From Saccharospirillum sp039982735 (lineage in GTDB: Bacteria; Pseudomonadota; Gammaproteobacteria; Pseudomonadales; Natronospirillaceae): DNA of 64,000 nucleotides. The DNA lies in the NCBI RefSeq assembly GCF_039982735.1, contig NZ_JBDWXV010000008.1, forward strand, positions 62,001-126,000, given 5' to 3'. Numbering within the stretch: the first letter of the stretch is position 1; every line of letters starts with the position of its first letter. A model generated the notes under the pieces. The model had not been told where the DNA came from. It did no database searches and saw only the letters and a program-made list of their open reading frames with translations. The translations under genes and the position numbers were made by a program. Of this stretch, positions 17,794 to 25,778 are shown piece by piece.

Positions 17794-19305
17794 ATGGTAG
17801 CCGAAAAACAGGTAAAATGGCACTGCAATCAAAGCCGTATCAAACCCCGGGGACCGCGCTTGTTACTGACCAGACGTTCAATTTTTTCTTTCTGCCAAGC
17901 CGCAATACTGGTGCTCTTGCTGGCGGGCATAGGCTTCTGGGTAGCCACCGGTTTCAGCTGGCACAACCACTGGCAACGGGTGCAGGCACGAGACACCCTG
18001 ATCATCGCCATACGGGAAACGGACGGCGTCTATGTACAGTACGACCAGACCATGGCGGGCCTGGAGTACGATCTAGCCCAACTGTTGGGCCGGCAACTGG
18101 GCCTCGAGGTTCAACTGTTCGCGGTCAGCGAACTGCCCGATCTTTATCGTGCACTGGCGGCCGGGGCCGTCGACATGGCGCTCACTGGCACCACCTATAA
18201 CGCCAGCCAGCAAGATTTTACACCCGGACTACCCTACCTGATGACCCGTGTCGGACTGGCCCGGGAGATGGCCAGTACAGCGCCAGAACTCGATCAGCAG
18301 CGCATTGCAACGCTCGACCCGGTCAGCCACGGCGGCCTCAGCGACCGCCTGACCACAGACAACCCGGCACTGGACATGACGCTGACCAGCGCCGGTCCGG
18401 CCGAACTGATGACCCGAATCGACATGGGCGAGCTCGATATGGCGCTGCTTGATGAACGTGATTTTCTGGTGATGCGTCCGTTTTTCCCCAACCAGCGCTT
18501 CGACCCGCTGACCGAGCACCCGCGCCCCGTCGCCCCGCTGTTTCGTAACCAGCGCGATCGCTCACTAATCGATGCGGTTAACAACGCCTTACGCGAACTC
18601 GAGAAGACCGAACTGATCCCCCGGCTGGAAGATCGTTATCTCGGCCACACCCGTGATTTCGACTATGTAGGCAACCTGACTTTCGAACGCCACATTGGCT
18701 CTCGATTGCCGGAGTTTGAAGCCGACTTTCGGCAACAGGCCGACCTGCACGGACTGGATTGGCGCCTACTGGCAGCCGTGGCCTATCAGGAAAGTCACTG
18801 GCGGCGTAATGCGGTTTCGCCAACCGGCGTGCGAGGATTGATGATGGTCACGCTAACGACCGCCCGCGAAATGGGGATAGATAACCGGCTCGACCCACAG
18901 CAGAGCATTCAGGCCGGCAGCCGCTATCTGGCTAGCCTTCACCGGCGCGTCCCCGAACGGATACAGGAACCGGACCGCACATGGATGGCCCTGGCATCTT
19001 ACAATGTCGGCGCCGGGCACCTCGAGGATGCTCGCATTATTACCGAAACCCTGGGTGATGATCCGGATTCATGGCTCGACGTTCGCCGGCACCTGCCCAA
19101 ACTGGCACTGAAAGAATGGCACCCCTATACCCGCTTTGGGTATGCCCGGGGGCGGGAACCGGTGGTGTACGTCGCGAACATAAGGCGCTACTACAACGTA
19201 CTGTTACGCGCCTTCCCCGAACAGCAGCCAGAGACTGGCGTCTTCTTCACGGACCGGCTCGAAACCCTGCCGATGCCGGGCCTGACCGTCACCCCCGGCC
19301 CCTGA
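17794..19305 (+). CDS. mltF: Membrane-bound lytic murein transglycosylase F
   Basis: MltF cleaves peptidoglycan glycan strands. The N-terminus has a membrane/signal segment (about 36-53). A solute-binding-protein-like domain (about 66-290) and an SLT domain (about 305-470) follow, with catalytic Glu333 in YQESHW and SPTGVRGLMM. The order matches E. coli MltF. The ATG at 17794 lies only 39 bp from the purL start, so the true start may be downstream; a TAAAAT box at 17813-17818 would place the promoter inside the long form. Confidence 0.93.
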   Translation: MVAEKQVKWHCNQSRIKPRGPRLLLTRRSIFSFCQAAILVLLLAGIGFWVATGFSWHNHWQRVQARDTLIIAIRETDGVYVQYDQTMAGLEYDLAQLLGRQLGLEVQLFAVSELPDLYRALAAGAVDMALTGTTYNASQQDFTPGLPYLMTRVGLAREMASTAPELDQQRIATLDPVSHGGLSDRLTTDNPALDMTLTSAGPAELMTRIDMGELDMALLDERDFLVMRPFFPNQRFDPLTEHPRPVAPLFRNQRDRSLIDAVNNALRELEKTELIPRLEDRYLGHTRDFDYVGNLTFERHIGSRLPEFEADFRQQADLHGLDWRLLAAVAYQESHWRRNAVSPTGVRGLMMVTLTTAREMGIDNRLDPQQSIQAGSRYLASLHRRVPERIQEPDRTWMALASYNVGAGHLEDARIITETLGDDPDSWLDVRRHLPKLALKEWHPYTRFGYARGREPVVYVANIRRYYNVLLRAFPEQQPETGVFFTDRLETLPMPGLTVTPGP

Positions 19306-19313
19306 TTTTGAAA

Positions 19314-20246
19314 TCAGAACGTCAATTTGAAACCGGTCATCCAACGCCACTGTTCCGGCTCCGGCTGCCAGCGAATTTCTGAATAGTTGAGTATGGCATC
19401 ACTGAAGACCTGGTCGATGCCAAAGGCCCAATAGCTGGCCTCATCCGACGCGCTTTGCAGGTTATCACGGCCATAACTCAACTTGCTGACGACCGTACCG
19501 GCCAGATAGGCACCCACCAGATCCCAGGCAACCAACTCCTCCCGATACAGGGCACTGCCACCCAGTTGCAGACCGTCGCTTTCCCACAGAATGGAACTGC
19601 CGAAAAGGCCGGCATCGAAAGCATCGTTACGTCGATAGGTCAGCGCCACACTGCCTTCCGGGGTGTCGAGACCCGCCGCAACTGCCCACTGCTGCAACGT
19701 AGAGGAAGACGTTTCATCCTCAAAGGTCCACTGACCACTGATGTACATCAGTTCACCGTTACTTGCGGTGAACTCAAGGCTGGGCTGTTCGAGGCCAAGT
19801 CCGTTGCGGGCACTGTAGGTATCAATGGCCATCGCATCGGTGAACCGGTCAGCACTGGTCGATTGTGTGCCATCGAAGCCATGCATCTGGTCAATCGGAT
19901 CAGCCAGCAAGCGTTGCTCCAGGCTGCGCAACTTGCCACCCCGTATGCTGTATAGCGGTTGCAGCCATTCAATAAACACCTGCCGGCTGGAAACCGGCTC
20001 GTCCAGAAACAGTGGATCAATATCCGCCTCCATCACCGCGCGATACTGGCTGCCGCTTACCGATTCCAGCACTTCCAACCCGAGCCAGCTATTGGGTGCT
20101 TGGAGGTACCAGCGCCCGTCACCATCCAGTGCCGGCTCAAGGTAGGCACCTTGCACCTGCAACTGGCCGGTTACCCGGGATTCCGCGCCCCAAGCCAGGC
20201 CAGACCCGGCCAATAGTACCAGCGCTACATTGACGTGTTTTTGCAT
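19314..20246 (-). CDS. Outer-membrane porin-like beta-barrel protein
   Basis: The 310-residue protein has a signal peptide (about 1-20, ending AWG-AE). Many alternating beta strands with aromatic girdles follow (for example LEFTASNGELMYISGQWTF), and it ends in a C-terminal Phe (GFKLTF), the usual barrel-assembly signal. It resembles diverged gammaproteobacterial porins but I cannot name the family. Its ATG overlaps the TGA of purU (TGATG), so the two are translationally coupled, an odd pairing. It converges on mltF. Confidence 0.72.
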   Translation of the reverse strand: MQKHVNVALVLLAGSGLAWGAESRVTGQLQVQGAYLEPALDGDGRWYLQAPNSWLGLEVLESVSGSQYRAVMEADIDPLFLDEPVSSRQVFIEWLQPLYSIRGGKLRSLEQRLLADPIDQMHGFDGTQSTSADRFTDAMAIDTYSARNGLGLEQPSLEFTASNGELMYISGQWTFEDETSSSTLQQWAVAAGLDTPEGSVALTYRRNDAFDAGLFGSSILWESDGLQLGGSALYREELVAWDLVGAYLAGTVVSKLSYGRDNLQSASDEASYWAFGIDQVFSDAILNYSEIRWQPEPEQWRWMTGFKLTF

Positions 20247-21100
20247 CAGTTGAATACCACCGTTTTATTGCCGTGAACCAGAACCCGGTCTTCCAGATGC
20301 CAGCGCAACCCTCGGGCCAGCACGGTACGCTCGCAGTCTTTTCCAAGCCGAACCATATCCTCAATCTCATCCCGATGAGACACCCGAATCACATCCTGAT
20401 CAATAATGGGGCCAGCATCGAGGTCGGCAGTCACATAATGGCAGGTCGCCCCAATAAGCTTGACGCCGCGTTCATAGGCCTGATGGTAGGGCCTGGCACC
20501 GATAAACGAGGGCAAAAAGCTGTGGTGAATGTTGATGACCCGATACGGCATTCGAGCGCACAGGTCTGCGGGCAGTATCTGCATATAACGCGCCAGCACT
20601 ACCGTGTCAGCCGCATGCTGTTCAATCAGCCGTTCGACTTCAGCAAAGTGCGGCGCCTTGTCAGCAGGGTCGACCGGTACGTGAAAGAACGGAATGGCGT
20701 GCCACTCGGCCAGACTGCGCAGTGAATCGTGATTGGAAATAATACAGGCAATGTCACAATGCAAATCACCACTGTGCCAGCGGTTCAGAATGTCGGCCAG
20801 GCAATGGCTGTCGCGACTCACCATTAAAGCCAATCGCGGCCGCTGGTCACTGTCTGTTACGCGCCAGGTCATACCCAGCTCTTCGGCGATGGGTGCAAAC
20901 TGACGTGCCAGCTCTTGCGCATCGAACGGCAATGAACTGGCTTTGATTTCATTGCGCATGAAAAACCACCCTTGCTCCAGATCGGCGTGGTGATTGGCCT
21001 CCAGAATGCTGCCATTGTGGTCGGCCAGAAACCGGCTGACCCGGGCAACAATGCCAACACGGTCCGGACAGGACATCACCAGGCGAAAAACGCGTTCCAT
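20246..21100 (-). CDS. purU: Formyltetrahydrofolate deformylase
   Basis: PurU hydrolyses 10-formyl-THF to formate and THF, balancing one-carbon units. The 284-residue protein has an N-terminal ACT domain (about 5-80, CPDRVGIVARVSRFL) and a formyltransferase-like catalytic domain. Its active-site motifs are visible: Asn and His in VINIHHSFLP and Asp in YVTADLDAGPII. Length is normal. It overlaps the porin-like gene downstream by 1 bp. Confidence 0.95.
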   Translation of the reverse strand: MERVFRLVMSCPDRVGIVARVSRFLADHNGSILEANHHADLEQGWFFMRNEIKASSLPFDAQELARQFAPIAEELGMTWRVTDSDQRPRLALMVSRDSHCLADILNRWHSGDLHCDIACIISNHDSLRSLAEWHAIPFFHVPVDPADKAPHFAEVERLIEQHAADTVVLARYMQILPADLCARMPYRVINIHHSFLPSFIGARPYHQAYERGVKLIGATCHYVTADLDAGPIIDQDVIRVSHRDEIEDMVRLGKDCERTVLARGLRWHLEDRVLVHGNKTVVFN

Positions 21101-21404
21101 TCAGTTCTACTCCAAGGGCTTGAATTTGCAGAAAAAAAGCTATTTTAACCGAATGGGCGATGATATATGATGTGCCCTCTTTTGACGACACTGGCTATTA
21201 TTTAACCATCCAGGCGCACCTGCAGGGTGGTCAACATCAGGTTTGATCAGGGTCTGGCTTACTGTGACTCACGCAGTGTCAAAGCTCTCAACTCTGGAGC
21301 ACCCACCCGATCATCGCCTCGATCAATAACCGGCCAGGTTGCAAGATCGCAACACAGTTCGCATGGGTTTTATCCCAGCGGCATCACAGCACAGGAATCG
21401 CTTT
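21101..21404. other. Divergent intergenic region purU/dksA
   Basis: This 304 bp region should hold the promoters of both purU (minus) and dksA (plus). It is AT-rich near 21120-21205. I find no convincing -35/-10 pair, hairpin or small gene. The dksA frame is open upstream to 21339, but the ribosome-binding site points to the start at 21405. Confidence 0.5.
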
Positions 21405-21812
21405 ATGCTGACTCAAGAACAGCTGTTGGCAGCCCCAGATGACGAGTACATGAACGACGCTCAACTGGAGTTTTTTCGCAACCTTCTGCAAGAGCAGGCC
21501 GACGAAGTACGCGCCTCACTGAAAGAAGCCCGCGAGACGCTGGCTACCTTCGAGAACGAACCCGACGAGCTGGACAAAGCAAGCATCGAGGAAGAACGCC
21601 GCATGAACCTGCGTTTCCTGGATCGCCAGACCAAGCTGCTGCCTAAGATCGACGATGCCATCAAACGCATCAACACCGGAGATTTCGGCTATTGCGCGGT
21701 GACCGGCGAACCCATCGGTGTACGTCGGCTGCTGTTACGGCCCACAGCAACGCTCTGTGCTGAAGAAAAACAACGCCAGGAACGTCAGGAACGCAACTTC
21801 CGCGACGCCTGA
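21405..21812 (+). CDS. dksA: DksA2-type RNA polymerase-binding transcription factor (zinc-independent form)
   Basis: DksA binds the RNA polymerase secondary channel and works with ppGpp. From the ATG at 21405 (AGGA 8 nt upstream) the product has 135 residues. It has the coiled-coil tip region, then FGYC and RRLLLRPTATLC. Only two of the four zinc cysteines remain: the pattern is CxxT-x17-CxxE in place of CxxC-x17-CxxC. Both pattern and length match P. aeruginosa DksA2, which works without zinc. A strong terminator follows. Confidence 0.9.
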   Translation: MLTQEQLLAAPDDEYMNDAQLEFFRNLLQEQADEVRASLKEARETLATFENEPDELDKASIEEERRMNLRFLDRQTKLLPKIDDAIKRINTGDFGYCAVTGEPIGVRRLLLRPTATLCAEEKQRQERQERNFRDA

Positions 21813-21841
21813 TCCTGCCAGTCTTTTCTCACTAACAGACC

Positions 21842-21868
21842 AAAAAAAGCGCCCGAAGGCGCTTTTTT
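21842..21868. terminator. Rho-independent terminator after dksA
   Basis: A symmetric A-tract, GCGCC stem, CGAA tetraloop, GGCGC stem and six Ts form a textbook intrinsic terminator. The A-tract would allow it to work on both strands. Confidence 0.9.
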
Positions 21869-21967
21869 AGTTTTGAACTTCCTGCTCAACATCTGCATCA
21901 GCCAACTGATTCAGGCACGAAGCTTGCTGATAGTCAGTAACCTCATCAACTGCGGCAATGCCTTACC

Positions 21968-22408
21968 ATGAGCCTGAACATCAGTGGCCTCGAACATTAC
22001 CAGGCACATCAACAGTTTCATCGCGCCGACACCGGTACCGGCGCGGTCGATCAAACGAACAAAACCGGCGATTCATCACTACCGGATGGTGGAGACGATG
22101 CCGTATACGTTAGCGATGCCGTCGCTGTACTTGAATGGGTTGCCGCTCAGGCGCCGGATATTGCTTCAGCTCAGGCTACTGAACCGGCTAACCTTGGCCG
22201 GTTGACCGGACATCTACTGCAATACAATCTCATTACGCTTCAGGATGCCGGTCGACTAATGCAGCTGGCCGAGCCAGCAGAACCGACCGGCGAAGACTCC
22301 CTCCTGGCCCGCATCCAGACTCACAGCGTCCGGACAGACCACTATCAGGAATCACAAAGCTGGCAGAAGCTGAACCGCATTGTCAGTAACGTACATGCGG
22401 CCCAGTAA
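21968..22408 (+). CDS. Hypothetical protein
   Basis: I do not recognise this 146-residue protein. It is acidic and hydrophilic, with no signal peptide or membrane segment. A disordered-looking N-terminal half (GTGAVDQTNKTGDSSLPDGG) leads into a predicted helical region (VYVSDAVAVLEWVAAQAP, LLQYNLITLQDAGRLMQLAE). The gene lies after the dksA terminator and converges on pilH with only 6 bp between stops. The spacing and open frame suggest a real gene. Confidence 0.6.
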   Translation: MSLNISGLEHYQAHQQFHRADTGTGAVDQTNKTGDSSLPDGGDDAVYVSDAVAVLEWVAAQAPDIASAQATEPANLGRLTGHLLQYNLITLQDAGRLMQLAEPAEPTGEDSLLARIQTHSVRTDHYQESQSWQKLNRIVSNVHAAQ

Positions 22409-22414
22409 CCAGCC

Positions 22415-22777
22415 TCAGGGAAGGAGTTGGTTGATCAGTGCGATCAGCTCGCTTTCATCGACTGGCTTAACCAGGAAACCTTTGGCGCCCTGGCGCTCTC
22501 CCCAAACCTTATCGGTCGGCTGATCTTTGGTGGTCACGATAATGACCGGTATATGCGCGGTCTGCGGATCATTGGTCAGCTTGCGGGTGGCCTGAAAGCC
22601 ATTCAGCTCTGGCATCACCACGTCCATCAGTACCAAGTCCGGCAGGATACTCTTGGCTTCCGCCACGCCAGTTGCGCCATCCTCGGCAATCACCGGTGTG
22701 TGGCCGTGCTTTTCCAGTATTTTCTTGAACAACGTCACTTGACTCGGTGAGTCATCGATGACCAGGATGGTAGCCAT
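22415..22777 (-). CDS. pilH: PilH-like single-domain response regulator (twitching motility)
   Basis: This is a 120-residue stand-alone receiver domain with the acidic pocket DD (IDDSPSQ), the phosphoacceptor in LVLMDVVMP, Thr in IIVTTKDQ and Lys in LVKPVDE. The segment GFQATRKL with TDKVWGERQGAKG closely matches PilH of P. aeruginosa. The ATG at 22777 has AGGA 8 nt upstream. No pilG, pilI, pilJ or chpA lies nearby, so it is an orphan copy. A general CheY-like role is the alternative. Confidence 0.85.
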   Translation of the reverse strand: MATILVIDDSPSQVTLFKKILEKHGHTPVIAEDGATGVAEAKSILPDLVLMDVVMPELNGFQATRKLTNDPQTAHIPVIIVTTKDQPTDKVWGERQGAKGFLVKPVDESELIALINQLLP

Positions 22778-23071
22778 ACAGTCAATCCTCTTAGAGCTCA
22801 GGCACAGACCACCGATATCACCGGGCTGGTGGCGTGCGATGTTTACAAGACGCTGATTATAGCGCGCAATCGCAAATGACCGCCAGAAGGCGTCAGAAGA
22901 ATTCGCACAGAGTTCCGGCATTAGGGGATATTGGCGGTATTTAACCAGGGTAAATGCGACAAACCCTGACCATTTCCGGCACCTCTCAGGCAGCAGGTTA
23001 CAAAATGACACGAAGCGTGGCATAGCGTAGAACCTGAACCACTGCTAGATTTTAAAACGCTGTTTACTTGG

Positions 23072-23479
23072 ATGACTGACGCCATGATTAAAAAAGAGAA
23101 CATACTGGAATCAGCTAGAAAGGTGCTGTCCGAACAAGGCATCAGTAAGTTGTCGTTGCGCAAAATAGCGGCGGAGACGGGCTGCGCGGCCCCTTCCATC
23201 TACTACTATTTTCGCAACAAGCAAGAAATTGTCGCAGGGCTATGGGAAGCCATTGCACCGGACCTGTTGCGCCAATTGAACCAGGGGTTCGACAAGGGCG
23301 ACGCCTACCGGCAGTTCTGGAGGCAACGACCGGATGACTTCAAGCTCTTCATCACTCATCCGGACTACTATCCGTCGGTCTGTCAGACCGATGCCTATCA
23401 GTCTCTGAGCACCACTCTGGGCGACCAGCTACACACCCTGAACGGCCAACTGATGGACCAAATCTATCGCTCTGCCTAA
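23072..23479 (+). CDS. Short TetR-family transcriptional regulator
   Basis: The N-terminal 50 residues form a clear TetR helix-turn-helix (ILESARKVLSEQGISKLSLRKIA with APSIYYYFRNKQEIV). The protein stops at 135 residues, whereas the family usually has 180-210, so much of the ligand-binding domain is missing or strongly reduced. In the other frames just downstream I see no convincing continuation. The ATG at 23084 is an alternative start. Its target is unknown. Confidence 0.78.
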   Translation: MTDAMIKKENILESARKVLSEQGISKLSLRKIAAETGCAAPSIYYYFRNKQEIVAGLWEAIAPDLLRQLNQGFDKGDAYRQFWRQRPDDFKLFITHPDYYPSVCQTDAYQSLSTTLGDQLHTLNGQLMDQIYRSA

Positions 23480-23499
23480 AACTCTGCCTGCGATAAAGT

Positions 23500-23521
23500 A
23501 CTCGCCTCGTGAGAGGCGAGT
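23500..23521 (+). terminator. Hairpin after the TetR gene
   Basis: A 9 bp perfect stem (ACTCGCCTC and its complement) with a GTGA loop lies 21 bp after the stop codon. No T-run follows, so termination is uncertain. Confidence 0.45.
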
Positions 23522-23662
23522 CAGGGGACGGGAACATTCTCCTTGACCGGTCCGCCAGCACAGCGTGCGTGCTGACAACACCTTTGCCACTTCCCTGCAA
23601 CAGCGCCAGAAATCCCTTCAGCGCCCCTGTATTCTGCCCCACACTAATTCATTGAAACAGCC

Positions 23663-23703
23663 ATAAATGTGACCAAATTTCGACAGAATATGGTCACATT
23701 TAT
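23663..23703. promoter_or_regulatory. 13 bp inverted repeat, possible operator
   Basis: ATAAATGTGACCA at 23663-23675 is exactly complementary to 23691-23703, with a 15-nt spacer. It lies in the 263 bp gap between the converging ends of the TetR gene and lipA. It is AT-rich and lacks the GC-rich stem and T-run of a terminator, and looks more like a binding site for a dimeric regulator. No gene start lies beside it, so the role is unclear. Confidence 0.4.
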
Positions 23704-23742
23704 ACGGGAACCGGAAATGCCCGGGCGATAAACCGCAAAAAA

Positions 23743-24738
23743 TTAACGCCCCAAACCTACGTTGTTCTTCTGCAAAACCTGTTCGGCCCGGTAACTGGAG
23801 CGGACAAAAGCGCCGGATACCACTTCCAGAAATCCCTTTTCAAGCCCGATATCGCGAAAACGATTGAATTCGTCCGGGGTCACATAACGCTCTACCGGCA
23901 GATGGTTTATTGACGGCTGCAGATACTGGCCCAGCGTTAAAATGTCTACGCCGGCCGCCCTCAGATCGTCCATCGTTTCCAGAATTTCCTCATCTGTCTC
24001 ACCCAGCCCCAACATCAGGCTGGTTTTGGTCAGTACGTCCGGCTTGTAGCGTTTGGCGTGGGCCAGGACATCCAGCGTTTGCTCATAAGTGGCTCGCGAG
24101 TCACGCACCGGGTGCGTCAGCCGCTTAACGGTCTCAACGTTCTGGGCAAAGACTTCAACACCGGAATCGACCACGGCCTCAACATCGGCATGCTTGCCCT
24201 GAAAATCGGGCGTCAGTGCTTCGACCGCAGTATCCGGATTCACTTCCTTGACCCGACGGACCGTTGCGGCATAGTGACCAGCACCACCGTCAGCAATGTC
24301 ATCGCGGTTCACGGAGGTTAGCACCACGTACTTGAGACCCATCAGTGCCACTGACCGGGCTGTGTTGTCAGGCTCTTCAGCATCCAGCCAGCCCCTGGGG
24401 TTACCCGTATCAACCGCACAGAACTTGCACGCCCGGGTGCAGACGTCCCCCATCAGCATGATGGTTGCCGTTCCGGCACTCCAGCACTCACCAATGTTCG
24501 GGCACATGGCTTCTTCGCAAACGGTACTCAGCCTATGCTCATGGACAATGGTTTTGACACTGTCGTATTTGGGGCCGCTGGAAAGCTTGATGCGCAACCA
24601 TTCCGGCTTCTTATCGGTGGAACGACGAGCATTGGAGTGCTGTTTGACCCCGTTTTTAATGGCTCTGACACCCTTTTCGTTAACAAACTTGGTGCCGCTG
24701 CTCACCTGAACTACGGGAATTCGATTGGTGTCGCTCAT
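23743..24738 (-). CDS. lipA: Lipoyl synthase (radical SAM)
   Basis: LipA inserts two sulfurs into protein-bound octanoate. The 331-residue protein has the auxiliary cluster cysteines C74, C79, C85 (CEEAMCPNIGEC) and the radical-SAM CxxxCxxC at C100, C104, C107 (CTRACKFC). The C-terminal VRSSYRA motif supplies the conserved serine ligand. It follows lipB with a 66 bp gap, the usual lipB-lipA order. Confidence 0.97.
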   Translation of the reverse strand: MSDTNRIPVVQVSSGTKFVNEKGVRAIKNGVKQHSNARRSTDKKPEWLRIKLSSGPKYDSVKTIVHEHRLSTVCEEAMCPNIGECWSAGTATIMLMGDVCTRACKFCAVDTGNPRGWLDAEEPDNTARSVALMGLKYVVLTSVNRDDIADGGAGHYAATVRRVKEVNPDTAVEALTPDFQGKHADVEAVVDSGVEVFAQNVETVKRLTHPVRDSRATYEQTLDVLAHAKRYKPDVLTKTSLMLGLGETDEEILETMDDLRAAGVDILTLGQYLQPSINHLPVERYVTPDEFNRFRDIGLEKGFLEVVSGAFVRSSYRAEQVLQKNNVGLGR

Positions 24739-24804
24739 CGCTTCGCACTGCCTCTTAACTGTAGGGAAGGTTGATCACCCGGCAAACGGGCTGTTCAGGC
24801 GTTT

Positions 24805-25506
24805 TCAGGCACTCTCGGCCTGAAGCGCTGAACCTTCATTCGGATTCACTGGCCGCAAATTATACCCTGTACAAAACTCGGTCAGCCATTGCTGTTTGAT
24901 GGTGTCGATATCCGCCACCTCGACCCAGTCGGCCACCTGCGTCATTTTCAGGCCCTGATAACCGCAGGGGTTGATACGGGCAAAGGGTTCCAGATTCATA
25001 TCAATGTTTAAGGCCAGGCCGTGATAACTGCACCCGCGCTTGATGCGCAACCCCAGCGAGCACACTTTGTCAGCGCCAATATAGACACCCGGGGCATCTG
25101 CCCGCGGCGCCGCTTCAACGCCATAGCTGCCTAGCACGCCGACCACACTGGCTTCGAGTGCCGATACCAGCTTGCGAACATCCGACTTTAGACGGCGGAT
25201 GTCCAGCAACACATAGGCAACCAGCTGGCCCGGACCATGGTAGGTGACCTGACCTCCCCGGTCAGCAGAAACCACCGGAATATCTCCCGGACTGAGCAGA
25301 TGCTCCGCCTTTCCAGCCTGGCCCTGAGTAAATACGGGATCGTGTTCCAGAAGCCATATTTCGTCCAGCGCGTCATCATCCCGATTCAGCGTAAAGGCCT
25401 GCATGGCCTCCCAGGTCTGCTGATACGGAACACGCCCCAGATCACGGACAATCACTGCGCGAGGTTCCGCAGCAAACCCTGCCCCGGTATCAGCGGCCGT
25501 CATCAA
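24805..25506 (-). CDS. lipB: Octanoyl-ACP:protein octanoyltransferase
   Basis: LipB transfers octanoate from ACP to lipoyl domains. The 233-residue protein shows GGQVTYHGPGQLV, the catalytic Lys147 in GADKVCSLG and Cys181 in NPCGYQGLKMTQ. The N-terminal 15 residues are extra compared with E. coli, so a later start is possible. Its start overlaps the stop of ybeD by 4 bp. Confidence 0.95.
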   Translation of the reverse strand: MMTAADTGAGFAAEPRAVIVRDLGRVPYQQTWEAMQAFTLNRDDDALDEIWLLEHDPVFTQGQAGKAEHLLSPGDIPVVSADRGGQVTYHGPGQLVAYVLLDIRRLKSDVRKLVSALEASVVGVLGSYGVEAAPRADAPGVYIGADKVCSLGLRIKRGCSYHGLALNIDMNLEPFARINPCGYQGLKMTQVADWVEVADIDTIKQQWLTEFCTGYNLRPVNPNEGSALQAESA

Positions 25507-25775
25507 AGCACCATGCGCACCCGTTCGTCGGCTTTCAGTGCCTCAAACAGCTCCGTCAGATGATCTTCGTGTTCGATGCGCATGCGCACAGTCAAACTCT
25601 CAAAACGGCCGTTCCGACTGGTGCTAACCGAAAAGGCCGACACTGTCAGGCGGTCATCGTAGCGCACCAGCACGCTGTGCACGAAAGACTTGAACTCTTC
25701 GTGTACATCCCCTACGACCTTGATCACATAGTCATCGCAGGGAAAGGTGATTTTAGGGGGGTCTTGCCGGGTCAC
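25503..25775 (-). CDS. ybeD: YbeD family protein (DUF493)
   Basis: The 90-residue protein has an ACT-like alpha/beta fold pattern (FPCDDYVIKVVGD, SRNGRFESLTVRMRIE). It sits between dacA and lipB exactly as ybeD does in E. coli. The function is not established; a regulatory link to lipoate metabolism has been suggested from position. It lies 3 bp after the dacA stop codon. Confidence 0.9.
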   Translation of the reverse strand: MTRQDPPKITFPCDDYVIKVVGDVHEEFKSFVHSVLVRYDDRLTVSAFSVSTSRNGRFESLTVRMRIEHEDHLTELFEALKADERVRMVL

Positions 25776-25778
25776 CCA

